Part shown: one piece after another, positions 26,499 through 33,728 of the stretch
Layout: each line of letters opens with the position of its first letter
How positions within the stretch are numbered: position 1 is the stretch's first letter
From: Rhodanobacteraceae bacterium
GTDB taxonomy: Bacteria; Pseudomonadota; Gammaproteobacteria; Xanthomonadales; Rhodanobacteraceae
NCBI GenBank assembly: GCA_003142815.1
Contig: PLNP01000005.1
Span: 5,664 to 45,459 of the forward strand
Length of the DNA: 39,796 bases
Direction of reading: 5' to 3'
The notes under the pieces: model-generated
What the model was told of the DNA's origin: nothing
The model's input: the letters and a program-made list of their open reading frames with translations, nothing else
Database searches by the model: none
Position numbers and translations under genes: made by a program

Positions 26499-27059
26499 AT
26501 GAACAAGCAACTTGCGATCGCTCTTCTCGCCGCTAGCCTCGCCTCGTGCGCGACCATACCGACACCCTTGCAAGGCCAGTTTTCACCGACCGTGCCGCGC
26601 GACGCGGTCAACACCGGTGGCAGCGGCGAGGCCGTGCGCTGGGGCGGCGAAATCATCAAGGTTGAACCGAAAGCGGACACCACCTGCTTCGAGGTGCTTG
26701 CACGCGAACTCGACGCCAGCGCGCGCCCACGTTCGCGCGACTCCAACGACGGCCGCTTCATTGCCTGCCGCAACGGTTTCTATGACCCGCAAGTGTTCGA
26801 GCGCGGCCGCGACCTGACAGTCATCGGCCACGTGACCGGCACCGATCACGGCAAGGTGGGCGAATTCGATTACGCCTACCCGCACGTCGCCGCCGATGCG
26901 ATCTACCTGTGGCCAAAACGCGCGATCTATGCGCGTTCGCCCTACTACGATCCATGGATGTACGGTTACGGTGGTTTCGGTTGGGGCTACGGCCCGTACT
27001 GGGGTCCGTTCTGGGGCGGTCCGACCGTGATCATCCGCGAGCATTCGCACGAGCATTAG
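26499..27059 (+). CDS. Slp family outer-membrane lipoprotein
   Basis: A 186-residue lipoprotein. From ATG 26499 (GAGGTT a few bases upstream) a signal peptide ends in the lipobox LASC near residue 17. The mature part has the Slp pattern: VRWGGEIIKVEPKADTTCFE, then GRFIACRNGFYDPQVFERGR, and VIGHVTGTDHGKVGEFDYAYP. Slp proteins are outer-membrane lipoproteins linked to stationary phase and stress in E. coli. The end is a Gly/Tyr/Trp-rich stretch (YGYGGFGWGYGPYWG) and a His-rich tail, longer than in E. coli Slp. Confidence 0.9.
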   Translation: MNKQLAIALLAASLASCATIPTPLQGQFSPTVPRDAVNTGGSGEAVRWGGEIIKVEPKADTTCFEVLARELDASARPRSRDSNDGRFIACRNGFYDPQVFERGRDLTVIGHVTGTDHGKVGEFDYAYPHVAADAIYLWPKRAIYARSPYYDPWMYGYGGFGWGYGPYWGPFWGGPTVIIREHSHEH

Positions 27060-27136
27060 AACGCGCCGCCGCCGAAGTTGGGGCATTGAGTGGCGCCACG
27101 CGCCTCTTTGCGAAACCTGTTCGGCGCCGAGTTTCA

Positions 27137-27170
27137 GCCCCTCTCCCCTCGGCGACCGAAGGGAGAAAGG
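27137..27170. repeat. Half copy of the argE-type palindromic element
   Basis: The stretch CCCCTCGGCGACCGAAGGG matches the terminal arm of the element inside argE (5169-5192), followed here by GAGAAAGG. Only one arm is present, in the 220-base spacer between the Slp gene and the convergent HIT gene. That spacer holds nothing else I can define. Confidence 0.6.
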
Positions 27171-27279
27171 AAAGAGCTGAAATTCGACACTAGCCAGGTT
27201 GCGGAATCAGGACAACGCCGGACACGTCGCGCCTCCAGCACTGTCTGCGTGAGCGATGCCGCGCTTGCCCGACGCTGGG

Positions 27280-27624
27280 CTACCCTGGCGGCCACCGCAT
27301 CGCGCGCCCCGCGAGCAGATGCAGGTGCAGATGGAACACGGTCTGGCCGCCGTCGCGATTGCAATTGATGACCACGCGGTAACCGTCTTCAGCGAAGCCC
27401 TGCGCCTTCGCATAACGCGCAGCGGCCAATACCAGTTTGCCGACGCCAAGCGCGTCGGCAGCGGTCAGGTCGTTCAAGGTCGCGATCGGCGTCTTCGGGA
27501 TGAACAACACATGCACCGGCGCCTGCGGCGTGATGTCGCGAAACGCAAGCACGTCATCGTCTTCGTAAACGATGTCGGCGGGAATCTCGCGGCGGATGAT
27601 TTTTGCGAACAACGTGTCGGTCAT
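27280..27624 (-). CDS. HIT family nucleotide-binding protein (HinT-like)
   Basis: A 114-residue protein with the histidine-triad motif QTVFHLHLHLLAG near the C-terminus and the N-terminal FAKIIRREIPADIVYEDDD typical of HinT/Hit1 purine nucleoside phosphoramidases. HVLFIPKTPIATLNDL is also characteristic. It starts at ATG 27622-27624 and lies downstream of recR on the same strand, beyond a palindromic repeat. Confidence 0.94.
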   Translation of the reverse strand: MTDTLFAKIIRREIPADIVYEDDDVLAFRDITPQAPVHVLFIPKTPIATLNDLTAADALGVGKLVLAAARYAKAQGFAEDGYRVVINCNRDGGQTVFHLHLHLLAGRAMRWPPG

Positions 27625-27642
27625 CGGATCCTCCGGTTACGC

Positions 27643-27720
27643 CGTCATCCCGGCGTAGGCAGGGATCCAGCGTCTTCGTGTTGTCGAAAAAGCACTCGGT
27701 CCGGCGTTCGCCGGGACGAC
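27643..27720. repeat. Interspersed inverted repeat, family B, recR-hit spacer
   Basis: GTCATCCCGGCG at the left and TTCGCCGGGACGAC at the right face each other, with GGGATCCAG inside. It is related to the repeats at 11139-11213 and 30669-30768. Confidence 0.65.
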
Positions 27721-27744
27721 GAGATGAAGAATGTATTGCGTCCG

Positions 27745-28347
27745 TCAACTGAGCGCCTGGCGGCCGCCGAATGCATGCGCGAGCGTACCGCGATCGATGA
27801 ATTCCAGCTCGCCGCCGAGCGGCACGCCGTGCGCGAGTCGACTGGCGCGCACGCCGGCCGCGCGCGCGAGCTGAGCGAGCAGATGCGCGGTCGCCTCGCC
27901 CTCGACGGTTGGATTGGTCGCGACGATCAGCTCCTGAATTTCGCCTTCGCCGAGTCGCGCCGCGAGCAGATCGAGACCGAGCTCCCTCGGGCCCAGCCCG
28001 TCGAGCGGCGACAATCGGCCAAGCAGCACGAAATACTGGCCACGGAATCCGGTCGCCTGTTCGATCGCGAGCTGGTCGACGGGCGTTTCGACGACGCACA
28101 GCAACGCGTGATCGCGCACCGGATTTGCGCACAGCGCGCAGATCGGTTCTTCGCTGAACGTGCGGCAGCGCGTGCAGTTGCCAATGCGCTCGACCGCAAC
28201 GGCCAGCCGCTCAGCCAGCTTCCGCGCGCCCGCGCGATCGCGTTCGAGCATATGGAATGCCATGCGTTGCGCGGTCTTCGCGCCGACACCGGGCAGGCAG
28301 CGCAGCGCGTCTATCAGGTCAGCGAGGAGTGGAGAGCTTGTCGGCAT
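27745..28347 (-). CDS. recR: Recombination mediator RecR
   Basis: A 200-residue protein acting with RecF/RecO to load RecA at gaps. Order of parts: helix-hairpin-helix [18 protein letters not shown], the four-cysteine zinc finger CTRC...CALC, and the Toprim domain ([16 protein letters not shown], then [11 protein letters not shown], and [12 protein letters not shown]). ATG 28345-28347 ([12 protein letters not shown]) is the usual start; the longer open frame adds 32 residues without family support. dnaX-ybaB-recR is the standard bacterial order. Confidence 0.95.
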   Translation of the reverse strand: MPTSSPLLADLIDALRCLPGVGAKTAQRMAFHMLERDRAGARKLAERLAVAVERIGNCTRCRTFSEEPICALCANPVRDHALLCVVETPVDQLAIEQATGFRGQYFVLLGRLSPLDGLGPRELGLDLLAARLGEGEIQELIVATNPTVEGEATAHLLAQLARAAGVRASRLAHGVPLGGELEFIDRGTLAHAFGGRQALS

Positions 28348-28482
28348 GAGGGCCAAGGATGGGATGCTGATTCGCCGTTCTGTTCGTGGAGTGCGCGCGA
28401 AAAGAGTTTGGCGAGACGAAGGCGCTTTCCTGTTTGCGCGCACCTTGGGGGCGCTTTTGACGTCTGCATCTGCTCCGCTGTC

Positions 28483-28806
28483 CTAAAACGGCATCTTGAA
28501 ACCAGCCGGCAGATTCATGCCGGAGGTCAGACCGCCGAGTTTTTCCTGGCTCAATGCGGCGATCTTGTTGACCGCATCGTTGACCGCCGCCGCTACGAGA
28601 TCCTCGGCCATCTCCGCATCGTCAGCGAACAGCTTGCGGTCGATCGTGACGTGCCGCACTTCGTGGCGCCCGCTCATCAGCACGCTGACCAGACCACCAC
28701 CGGACTGGCCGGTGACTTCCGCCTGCGCAATCTCTTCCTGCGCGCGCTTCATGTCTTCCTGTATGCGCTGCGCCTGTTGCATCAAACCGGCGAGTGGGCC
28801 TTTCAT
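28483..28806 (-). CDS. ybaB: YbaB/EbfC nucleoid-associated protein
   Basis: A 107-residue dimeric DNA-binding protein. Signature parts are [20 protein letters not shown] (helix), [20 protein letters not shown] and the C-terminal [20 protein letters not shown]. It lies between dnaX and recR, as in most proteobacteria. Confidence 0.95.
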   Translation of the reverse strand: MKGPLAGLMQQAQRIQEDMKRAQEEIAQAEVTGQSGGGLVSVLMSGRHEVRHVTIDRKLFADDAEMAEDLVAAAVNDAVNKIAALSQEKLGGLTSGMNLPAGFKMPF

Positions 28807-28852
28807 GTTCGTCTCTCCATCAACTTTCGCATTCCATCAGGTTTGCATTCGA

Positions 28853-30529
28853 TCAGGATTGGGCCGGCCGCACGCTTTCGGGAATCACGCGCGCGCCAAA
28901 CGTGTCGATCACCGACTGCACAAACGGATCGGCGCGTACCGAATCCTCGGCCGCCTGCTGGCGCACGTTGTCGGCGCGCACACGTCGCTCGGCGGGGCTT
29001 TCCGCACCGCCCGTATCGCGCTCGATTTTTACCTTGATATCACGCCCGAGCGCAGCGCCAAGACGCTGTTCGAGCAGCGCGAGCATCGGGGCAACGGCGA
29101 GGTGTGCATGCGCGGGCTTCAGCGCAAGCCGTACGATCTTCTCTTCGATCGCGATCAACGAGGCCTGGCGCGCGAGCTGGCCGACCGGTCCGCGCAACTC
29201 CGCCCGTTCGATCAGATCGGCCCATTCGCCCGTCGTGTGTGCGCTGGGTGTATCGGCAACGGATGTCGCTGGCAGCGGTGCCGCAGGCGGCTGTGCGCTT
29301 GATCCGGCGACTGTCGCAGCGCGTGAAGGACGCTGCTGCGCACCCTGCGCTGCTGGCGACGCCGGCGGTCGGGCCGGCGCAGCCGCAGCAGTGCGCGACG
29401 CAGCCACCGCCGCTGGCGACGGCGCCGGACGGGGCGTTGCCGCAGCAGCGATCGCAGCCGGCGCGAACGCGAGCATGCGCAGCAGCGCCATCTCGAAACC
29501 GACCCGCGGCGTCGGCGCGAGCGGCAGATCGCGCCGGCCGGTAACCACCATCTGATACCACAACTGCACGTCCTCGGCCGCAAGGCGGCCGGCAAGACCG
29601 ATCAGATCCGCGTCGTCCGCCCCGCTCGCGGCAGGAATCAGTTGCATCAACTGCACGCGATGCAGGAGCCCGGCAAGTTCGTCGAGGACCTGCCCGAAAT
29701 CCGGCGCGAAGCTGCCGATGTGCTCGATTTCATCGAGCAGGGCCGCACCGTCACCACTGGCAAGAGTTTCCAGCAACACGCGGACTTTCGCGCGCTCCAC
29801 GGTACCGAGCATCGCGTGGACTTCATTGGCATGCAGCGCACCGCCACCGTGCGCGATCGCCTGGTCGAGCAGCGACAAGCCATCGCGCAGCGAACCGTCG
29901 GCCGCGCGCGCGAGTACCTCGATGCCCTCCTCGTCGTACGCGATGCCTTCGGCGCCGAGAATGTGCTGCATCTGGCCGATGATCTGTTCCGGCGTCAGCC
30001 GCTTCAGGTTGAACTTGATGCAGCGCGAGAGCACGGTCACCAGCAGCTTCTGCGGGTCGGTTGTCGCGAGCAGGAACTTCACATGCGGCGGCGGTTCCTC
30101 GAGCGTTTTCAGCAGCGCGTTGAACGCCGCTTTCGAGAGCATGTGGACTTCGTCGATCAGATAAACCTTGTAGCGGCCGCGCGTCGGCGCATACATCGCG
30201 TTGTCGATCAGCTCGCGCACGTTGTCGATGCCGGTATTGCTGGCAGCGTCGATTTCGAGCAGGTCTACGAAGCGGCCCGCATCGATCTCGACGCAGGCGC
30301 TGCACTCACCGCACGGCTGCGAGGTCGGTCCCTTCTCGCAATTGAGGGATTTGGCGAAGATCCGCGCGATCGTGGTCTTGCCGACGCCGCGCGTGCCGGT
30401 GAACAGCAGCGCGTGATGCAACCGCCCGCTGTCGAGCGCATGGGTGAGCGCGCGCACGACGTGCTCCTGCCCAACCAGTTCGGAAAAGCGGCGTGGACGC
30501 CATTTGCGCGCTAGGGCTTGATACGACAT
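28853..30529 (-). CDS. dnaX: DNA polymerase III subunits gamma and tau
   Basis: The 558-residue clamp-loader ATPase. MSYQALARKWRPRRFSELVG is the classical beginning; GTRGVGKTTIARIFAKSLNC holds Walker A, four cysteines follow for zinc (about residues 64-79), and LIDEVHMLSKAAFNALLKTL is Walker B. An Ala/Pro-rich linker (about residues 370-440) leads to the tau C-terminal region (EWADLIERAELRGPVGQLAR). I chose ATG 30527-30529; a TTG two codons upstream is an alternative. I did not find an obvious A-rich slippery site, so how a gamma form would arise is not evident. Confidence 0.95.
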   Translation of the reverse strand: MSYQALARKWRPRRFSELVGQEHVVRALTHALDSGRLHHALLFTGTRGVGKTTIARIFAKSLNCEKGPTSQPCGECSACVEIDAGRFVDLLEIDAASNTGIDNVRELIDNAMYAPTRGRYKVYLIDEVHMLSKAAFNALLKTLEEPPPHVKFLLATTDPQKLLVTVLSRCIKFNLKRLTPEQIIGQMQHILGAEGIAYDEEGIEVLARAADGSLRDGLSLLDQAIAHGGGALHANEVHAMLGTVERAKVRVLLETLASGDGAALLDEIEHIGSFAPDFGQVLDELAGLLHRVQLMQLIPAASGADDADLIGLAGRLAAEDVQLWYQMVVTGRRDLPLAPTPRVGFEMALLRMLAFAPAAIAAAATPRPAPSPAAVAASRTAAAAPARPPASPAAQGAQQRPSRAATVAGSSAQPPAAPLPATSVADTPSAHTTGEWADLIERAELRGPVGQLARQASLIAIEEKIVRLALKPAHAHLAVAPMLALLEQRLGAALGRDIKVKIERDTGGAESPAERRVRADNVRQQAAEDSVRADPFVQSVIDTFGARVIPESVRPAQS

Positions 30530-30601
30530 GGGCAATTCGCAGACGAGGGTTCGATTGTAGCAAGCACGAGTCGGGACGGCCGGAACAACCTTGTTCCGAT
30601 C

Positions 30602-30632
30602 GTCGGCCCTTCGACCGACTGAGACAGGCCGG
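30602..30632. repeat. Degenerate family A repeat upstream of dnaX
   Basis: CGGCCCTTCGACCGACTGAGACAG is a variant of the family A core. A separate perfect inverted repeat, CGGAACAA facing TTGTTCCG, lies just to its left (about 30581-30598). Both are in the spacer between dnaX and the tRNA-Ser region. Confidence 0.5.
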
Positions 30633-30668
30633 ACCGCGCCGAGTCCCCAGATTCAACAGGTTGCCAAG

Positions 30669-30768
30669 AGCTGGATCCCGGCTTTACTCGCGCCGCCCTG
30701 GCGCTCGCCCTCCGGGCCAGCTCGGCTGTTCGCGCGCGCTCCTGCGCGCGCAGTCGCCGGGATGACGA
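30669..30768. repeat. Interspersed inverted repeat, family B, with GCGCGC hairpin
   Basis: AGCTGGATCCCGGC at the left and GTCGCCGGGATGACG at the right frame about 70 bases that include GCGCGCGCTCCTGCGCGCGC, itself a hairpin. This is the third family B copy in the window. It fills the gap between dnaX and the first broken tRNA-Ser. Confidence 0.6.
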
Positions 30769-30889
30769 CGTATTCACAACGACCGTATGGAGCGCAAGGC
30801 ATGCCATCGCTCCGCTTGTGCGAGGGCGACGCGACCGGTATCCTCCGCGACCCGTTAGACGCCGCACTGGATGCGGGCATCGGGTGGTC

Positions 30890-31054
30890 TGCGGAGAGGT
30901 GTCCGAGCGGTTGAAGGAGCACGCCTGGAAAGTGTGTAAACGGGTTAAACCGTTTCGCGGGTTCGACAAATTCGTCGGGAACGAATTTGGACAGCCGCAG
31001 GCTGGCCCCGAGCGCAGCGAGGGGTGAGGCACAGGATGAGCCGAACAATCCCGC
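30890..31054 (+). pseudogene. Broken tRNA-Ser(GGA) copy, interrupted in the T-loop
   Basis: Bases 30890-30966 match the intact tRNA-Ser at 31182 onward, from just before the acceptor through GCGGGTTCGA of the T-arm, with a single difference (C at 30908, T at 31198). An 80-base hairpin element (30967-31046) follows, then the T-stem resumes as ATCCCGC (to 31054). The 3' acceptor arm and CCA are missing. A tRNA with this insert cannot fold normally. Confidence 0.75.
30967..31046. repeat. 80-base hairpin element inside the broken tRNA-Ser copy
   Basis: It begins with an 8-bp hairpin, CAAATTCG facing CGAATTTG (30967-30989). A second GC-rich palindrome follows (CCCC...GGGG around GAGCGCAGCGA), and it ends GGTGAGGCACAGGATGAGCC. 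A very similar tail occurs after the hairpin at 31092-31117. Confidence 0.65.
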
Positions 31055-31071
31055 ACGCCGCAGTAGTCTTA

Positions 31072-31091
31072 CGGAGAGGTGTCCGAGTGGT
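31072..31091 (+). pseudogene. Second tRNA-Ser fragment, first 20 bases only
   Basis: CGGAGAGGTGTCCGAGTGGT is identical to the start of the intact tRNA-Ser (31182-31201) and breaks off in the D-loop, where a hairpin element begins. Confidence 0.65.
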
Positions 31092-31135
31092 CGCATTCGG
31101 CGCTCACGCCGAATGCGGGTGAGGCAGGATGCCGA
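31092..31135. repeat. Second hairpin element, after the tRNA-Ser fragment
   Basis: An 11-bp perfect stem, CGCATTCGGCG facing CGCCGAATGCG with a CTCA loop (31092-31117), is followed by GGTGAGGCAGGATGCCGA. That tail equals the tail of the 80-base element apart from two 2-base gaps, while the hairpin sequences differ. Confidence 0.65.
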
Positions 31136-31182
31136 TCGGCAAATGCTCCAGGGACGGACGAGGCCGAGAAGTTTCAAAATGC

Positions 31183-31274
31183 GGAGAGGTGTCCGAGTGG
31201 TTGAAGGAGCACGCCTGGAAAGTGTGTAAACGGGTTAAACCGTTTCGCGGGTTCGAATCCCGCTCTCTCCGCCA
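31183..31274 (+). tRNA. tRNA-Ser (anticodon GGA)
   Basis: A complete 92-base class II tRNA including encoded CCA (31272-31274). The acceptor GGAGAGG (31183-31189) pairs with TCTCTCC (31264-31270, one G-T). The anticodon stem CACGC/GTGTG encloses loop CTGGAAA, giving anticodon GGA, which reads UCC and UCU. A long variable arm (AACGGGTTAAACCGTTT region) marks it as serine, and the T-arm GCGGGTTCGAATCCCGC is perfect. Two broken copies lie upstream. Confidence 0.95.
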
Positions 31275-31322
31275 GTTTTGCAACAGCATCACGAGCGAGC
31301 GCATCCCGCTCGTACAAGTTTA

Positions 31323-31434
31323 TGGCGGCTCCGTCGGTCCTCCCGCGACGATAGCTCGCAAACTCCGCCAGGTCCGGAAGGAAGCAACGGTAGCGAGTGA
31401 TTCGGGTGCCGGGATGTGGCTGGCGGAGCTGCCA
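31323..31434 (+). ncRNA. ffs: Signal recognition particle RNA (4.5S RNA)
   Basis: The conserved SRP apical region CCAGGTCCGGAAGGAAGCA lies at about 31368-31386 and is followed by GTGCCGGGATGTGGCTGG. The ends TGGCGGCTCCG (31323) and CGGAGCTGCCA (31434) pair to close the long hairpin. Overall length, about 112 bases, matches E. coli 4.5S RNA. The RNA binds Ffh and FtsY to target membrane proteins. It lies about 50 bases after the tRNA-Ser. Confidence 0.93.
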
Positions 31435-31737
31435 CCCTCTCTGCTGCGCTCAGCGCAAAGCAACCCCTCGCGAGCAGCCCTCCTCTCTGGCGCCTCGACC
31501 GGCTCGGCCATCCTTGGCCGATCGCACGGCGGCGCGGACGATGCCCGATGGCATCACGCACGCGCATCGCCTAGCCCACCGGCCCGGCAACGTCACAAGA
31601 CTCCACCCAGCCGTCGCAGACACCCTTCGCTGCGGCTTCATCCAACGCGAGCATCGCCCGAGCGCTGATATCGCCGCTCGTCCGGAGGTTAGTCTCAACC
31701 TCCAAGTGCAACACCCCGGATCGGTTAGGGTGTTGCG
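31435..31737. other. Spacer between the SRP RNA and the IS30 remnant
   Basis: About 300 bases hold the nitroreductase read-through tail and the possible gene fragment on the minus strand, and a perfect inverted repeat GCAACACCC/GGGTGTTGC (31708-31716, 31728-31736) directly before the IS30 start codon, perhaps derived from the element's end. I see no intact gene of its own here. Confidence 0.4.
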
Positions 31738-32541
31738 ATGGACGAACAATATCGGCATTTGACTGCAGAAAAACGAGCGGTGGTGATAATCGAGCACCGG
31801 AAGCGTGTGAGTCTGCGCGCGATCGCCCGAGAGCTTGGGTGTAACGTATCGACGATCTCGCGCGAAGTGCGCCGCAAGGCTTTCGGAAGGCTCGGATGTG
31901 GCGGGGGCGAAGGTGAGCGAGACTGCGCGATTGCCGCCCTCAGCCAAGGCGATGCTGCGCTTCAGGTCCTCAACTGGCTCTCCGCCAACCCAGCGGACCT
32001 CCGGCTCCTTGCGCGGGACGGGCGGTGGCGCGGCCTTCGGGTGCCCGACGATGATTGGCGCAACTGACACCCAAGCGGCGGGAAGGCCGAGCACATCCTT
32101 CCCATCCGCCGTGTTGAGGAAGCTCTGCGCGAAACCGATCCAACAGGTGCCGAGTCCGGCAGCGTACGCGGCGAGCATCAAATTCTCGGCAGCCAACGCA
32201 CAATCCTCGACGATCCAGGGGCCTTCCGCGCTCGCCGAAATCAAGATCAGCACGGGCGCGCGATAGAAGATGTGAAAATTCGGATCATTGAGCAGCGATC
32301 GGAAGTGATCGGAATGGGGGCTCGCGGGCATGGTCGCGAGCACATGGGACTTCGCGTCACGCGAGACCCGATCGAGCAAGCTCTGGTCGCGCAAGACCGT
32401 GAATGTCCACGGCTGCTGGTTTACCGCGCTCGGTGCGCGCACGGCCGCATCTATCAGACGACGGATTGTTCGATCATCGACAGCTTCTTCCGTGTATTCG
32501 CGTACCGCGCGGCGCCCGGTGATCGCCTCATTGAGATCCAT
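31450..32541 (-). CDS. Nitroreductase family protein with a read-through tail over the IS30 remnant
   Basis: From ATG 32539-32541 (AAGGGAAC nearby as ribosome site) the first 185 or so residues are a flavin-dependent nitroreductase domain: ITGRRAVREYTEEAVDDRT, RAPSAVNQQPWTFTVL and AYAAGLGTCWIGFAQSF. They probably reduce nitro compounds or quinones with NAD(P)H. The native end should lie near residue 190-218. Instead the frame continues through the antisense of the IS30 fragment to 31450, for about 363 residues, with composition unlike a protein domain. The IS insertion has likely removed the native stop codon. Activity may persist if the tail is tolerated. Confidence 0.75.
   Translation of the reverse strand: MDLNEAITGRRAVREYTEEAVDDRTIRRLIDAAVRAPSAVNQQPWTFTVLRDQSLLDRVSRDAKSHVLATMPASPHSDHFRSLLNDPNFHIFYRAPVLILISASAEGPWIVEDCALAAENLMLAAYAAGLGTCWIGFAQSFLNTADGKDVLGLPAAWVSVAPIIVGHPKAAPPPVPRKEPEVRWVGGEPVEDLKRSIALAEGGNRAVSLTFAPATSEPSESLAAHFARDRRYVTPKLSGDRAQTHTLPVLDYHHRSFFCSQMPILFVHRNTLTDPGCCTWRLRLTSGRAAISALGRCSRWMKPQRRVSATAGWSLVTLPGRWARRCACVMPSGIVRAAVRSAKDGRAGRGAREEGCSRGVALR
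31571..31714 (-). pseudogene. Possible 3' fragment of an unidentified gene
   Basis: On the minus strand one frame ending at TAG 31571-31573 reads plausibly as protein (VETNLRTSGDISARAMLALD, then EAAAKGVCDGWVESCDVAG), with coding-like composition. It is cut off at the IS30-side hairpin (31708-31736). I do not recognise it. The frame is different from that of the nitroreductase read-through. Confidence 0.25.
31738..31884 (+). mobile_element. IS30 family transposase remnant (N-terminal helix-turn-helix only)
   Basis: Codons 1-49 from ATG 31738 encode LTAEKRAVVIIEHRKRVSLR followed by AIARELGCNVSTISREVRRK, the DNA-binding helix-turn-helix (HTH_38) that begins IS30 transposases. The similarity stops at about codon 49, and the following sequence is the opposite strand of the nitroreductase gene. 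The DDE catalytic domain is absent, so the element is dead. Confidence 0.75.
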
Positions 32542-32603
32542 TGCGTTGTTCCCTTCTAAAAACTGCATCAGTTTACAGAATAGCTCGCCATTGCGCGGCG
32601 TAA

Positions 32604-33200
32604 ATGAAAGTCTCGCTTGTGTTCTTGCTGATCTTTGCAGCATGTCTTCAACTGCAGGCCGCCGAAACCACCAACCCCGGTGACATCATCCAGAAGGAAG
32701 GCGAGCTGCTGATCGCCGATGGCAGCTCCTACTATCGTTTCAGCAAGAACGGCGTGTTCGATTCCGGACCGTTGGACGTGAGCGGCCGGACCATCCGCGG
32801 CGAATGGAAACAAAGCGGCGACTATTTTTTTGTCATCGAAGGCGAGTGGAGCTGGGCGAACGGCATCAGCAATCCGGGCGACAGGCGCAGGCTCTGCATG
32901 ATCATCGAGCCGCCCTGTGAATATCGGCCCGACACGTCGAAACAGATCCACGTTGCGCATACCACGAAGTCTCCACCGAAAAAAGATCGGCTCGCCGAAG
33001 CGATAGGTGCGCAGCGCTGGCGCTCATGGTTCCCTTTGGCAAACTCAGGGCAACGCACACGGCGGCATTTTCTGGGGATAAGGCAAGTGACCCCAAGTTA
33101 CTTCAGAACTACAGAGACCTCGTTCTCAAGCCGCCCTAACAAGGCCCAATGCCTACAGCCGTCACGGACCGTGCTGGCGCACGCTCCGCGCCGGCTATAG
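32604..33200 (+). CDS. Secreted hypothetical protein, possibly frameshifted
   Basis: From ATG 32604 a clear signal peptide (MKVSLVFLLIFAACLQLQA) precedes a small domain (IIQKEGELLIADGSSYYRFS, then GEWSWANGISNPGDRRRLC). It is probably exported. After about residue 115 the composition becomes less protein-like. Another frame (33026-33139) ends in DPKLLQNYRDLVLKPP with its stop inside the attC-like site, which suggests a frameshift near 32950-33020. I do not recognise the family. It is lower in GC than its neighbours, in keeping with acquisition. Confidence 0.5.
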   Translation: MKVSLVFLLIFAACLQLQAAETTNPGDIIQKEGELLIADGSSYYRFSKNGVFDSGPLDVSGRTIRGEWKQSGDYFFVIEGEWSWANGISNPGDRRRLCMIIEPPCEYRPDTSKQIHVAHTTKSPPKKDRLAEAIGAQRWRSWFPLANSGQRTRRHFLGIRQVTPSYFRTTETSFSSRPNKAQCLQPSRTVLAHAPRRL

Positions 33201-33226
33201 GCGTGGCTCATCTTTAAACGTTACCG
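33134..33226. other. attC-like recombination site (putative, integron cassette type)
   Basis: CCTAAC (33135-33140) and CGTTA (33219-33223) bound an imperfect palindrome: GCCTACAGCC (33151-33160) facing GGCTATAGGC (33192-33201), with partly complementary outer boxes GGCCCAAT and GTGGCTCATC. The length, about 90 bases, and the layout fit an attC site. A stop codon of one frame (TAA 33137-33139) lies in the left core, as usual for cassettes. The right core overlaps the moaE stop. No integrase is in the window. Confidence 0.4.
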
Positions 33227-33670
33227 TGAATACTCCGAGGTAACCACCGGCGTGTTATCCGGATGCAGCCAACCCGATTCGCCGTCGGCGTAGTGCTCGT
33301 TCTTCCAGATCGGCACGCGCAGCTTCACCTCGTCGATGATCCAGCGGCAGGCTGCGAACGCGGCGTCGCGGTGGTCGGCGCTGACTCCGGCCCAGACAGC
33401 AAGATCGCCGATCGCGAGGCTGCCGACGCGATGAATGCAGCGTGCCTCGCGCACGTGGAAGCGTTCGAGCGCTTCGGCGAGGATCGCCTCGCCTTCGCTC
33501 TCGGCCAATGGCGCATACGCTTGATAGTCGAGCCGACGCACCACGCGGCCTTCGTTGTGGTCGCGCACCCAGCCCTCGAACGTGACGCAACCACCTGCGG
33601 CGGCGTGGCCGAGTGCGGCTTTCTCCGCATCGACGTCGATGCTCGTATCGGCAAGTCGGAAGCACTTCAT
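33221..33670 (-). CDS. moaE: Molybdopterin synthase catalytic subunit
   Basis: The 149-residue large subunit inserts dithiolene sulfur into precursor Z, using thiocarboxylated MoaD. It shows GGCVTFEGWVRDHNEGR, RVGSLAIGDLAVWAGVSADH, and IDEVKLRVPIWKNEHYADGE with the catalytic lysine. The ATG at 33668-33670 is the natural start. It ends the moa operon, 133 bases after moaD; that gap contains a family A repeat. Confidence 0.94.
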   Translation of the reverse strand: MKCFRLADTSIDVDAEKAALGHAAAGGCVTFEGWVRDHNEGRVVRRLDYQAYAPLAESEGEAILAEALERFHVREARCIHRVGSLAIGDLAVWAGVSADHRDAAFAACRWIIDEVKLRVPIWKNEHYADGESGWLHPDNTPVVTSEYSR

Positions 33671-33728
33671 TACGGCACACGTCTCAGAAGAAACTGGATG
33701 ACCAGCTTCGTTGTTGTAAAGCGCCTCC

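Noticed and set aside
27256-29037. 593-codon rightward frame over hit, recR and ybaB
   Set aside because: It is antisense to three well-supported genes; no domain is visible.
29030-29600. Programmed frameshift site for the gamma subunit in dnaX
   Set aside because: I found no A-rich slippery heptamer with a following stem in the Ala/Pro-rich region; a real search needs folding tools.
30581-30598. CGGAACAA/TTGTTCCG as a terminator upstream of dnaX
   Set aside because: There is no T-tract on either strand and it lies upstream of dnaX, where a terminator for neighbouring genes is not needed.
30893-31054. tRNA-Ser gene with an intron in the T-loop
   Set aside because: The 3' acceptor arm that should follow the T-stem is absent, so splicing could not restore a tRNA; group I introns in bacterial tRNAs are also longer and sit in the anticodon loop.
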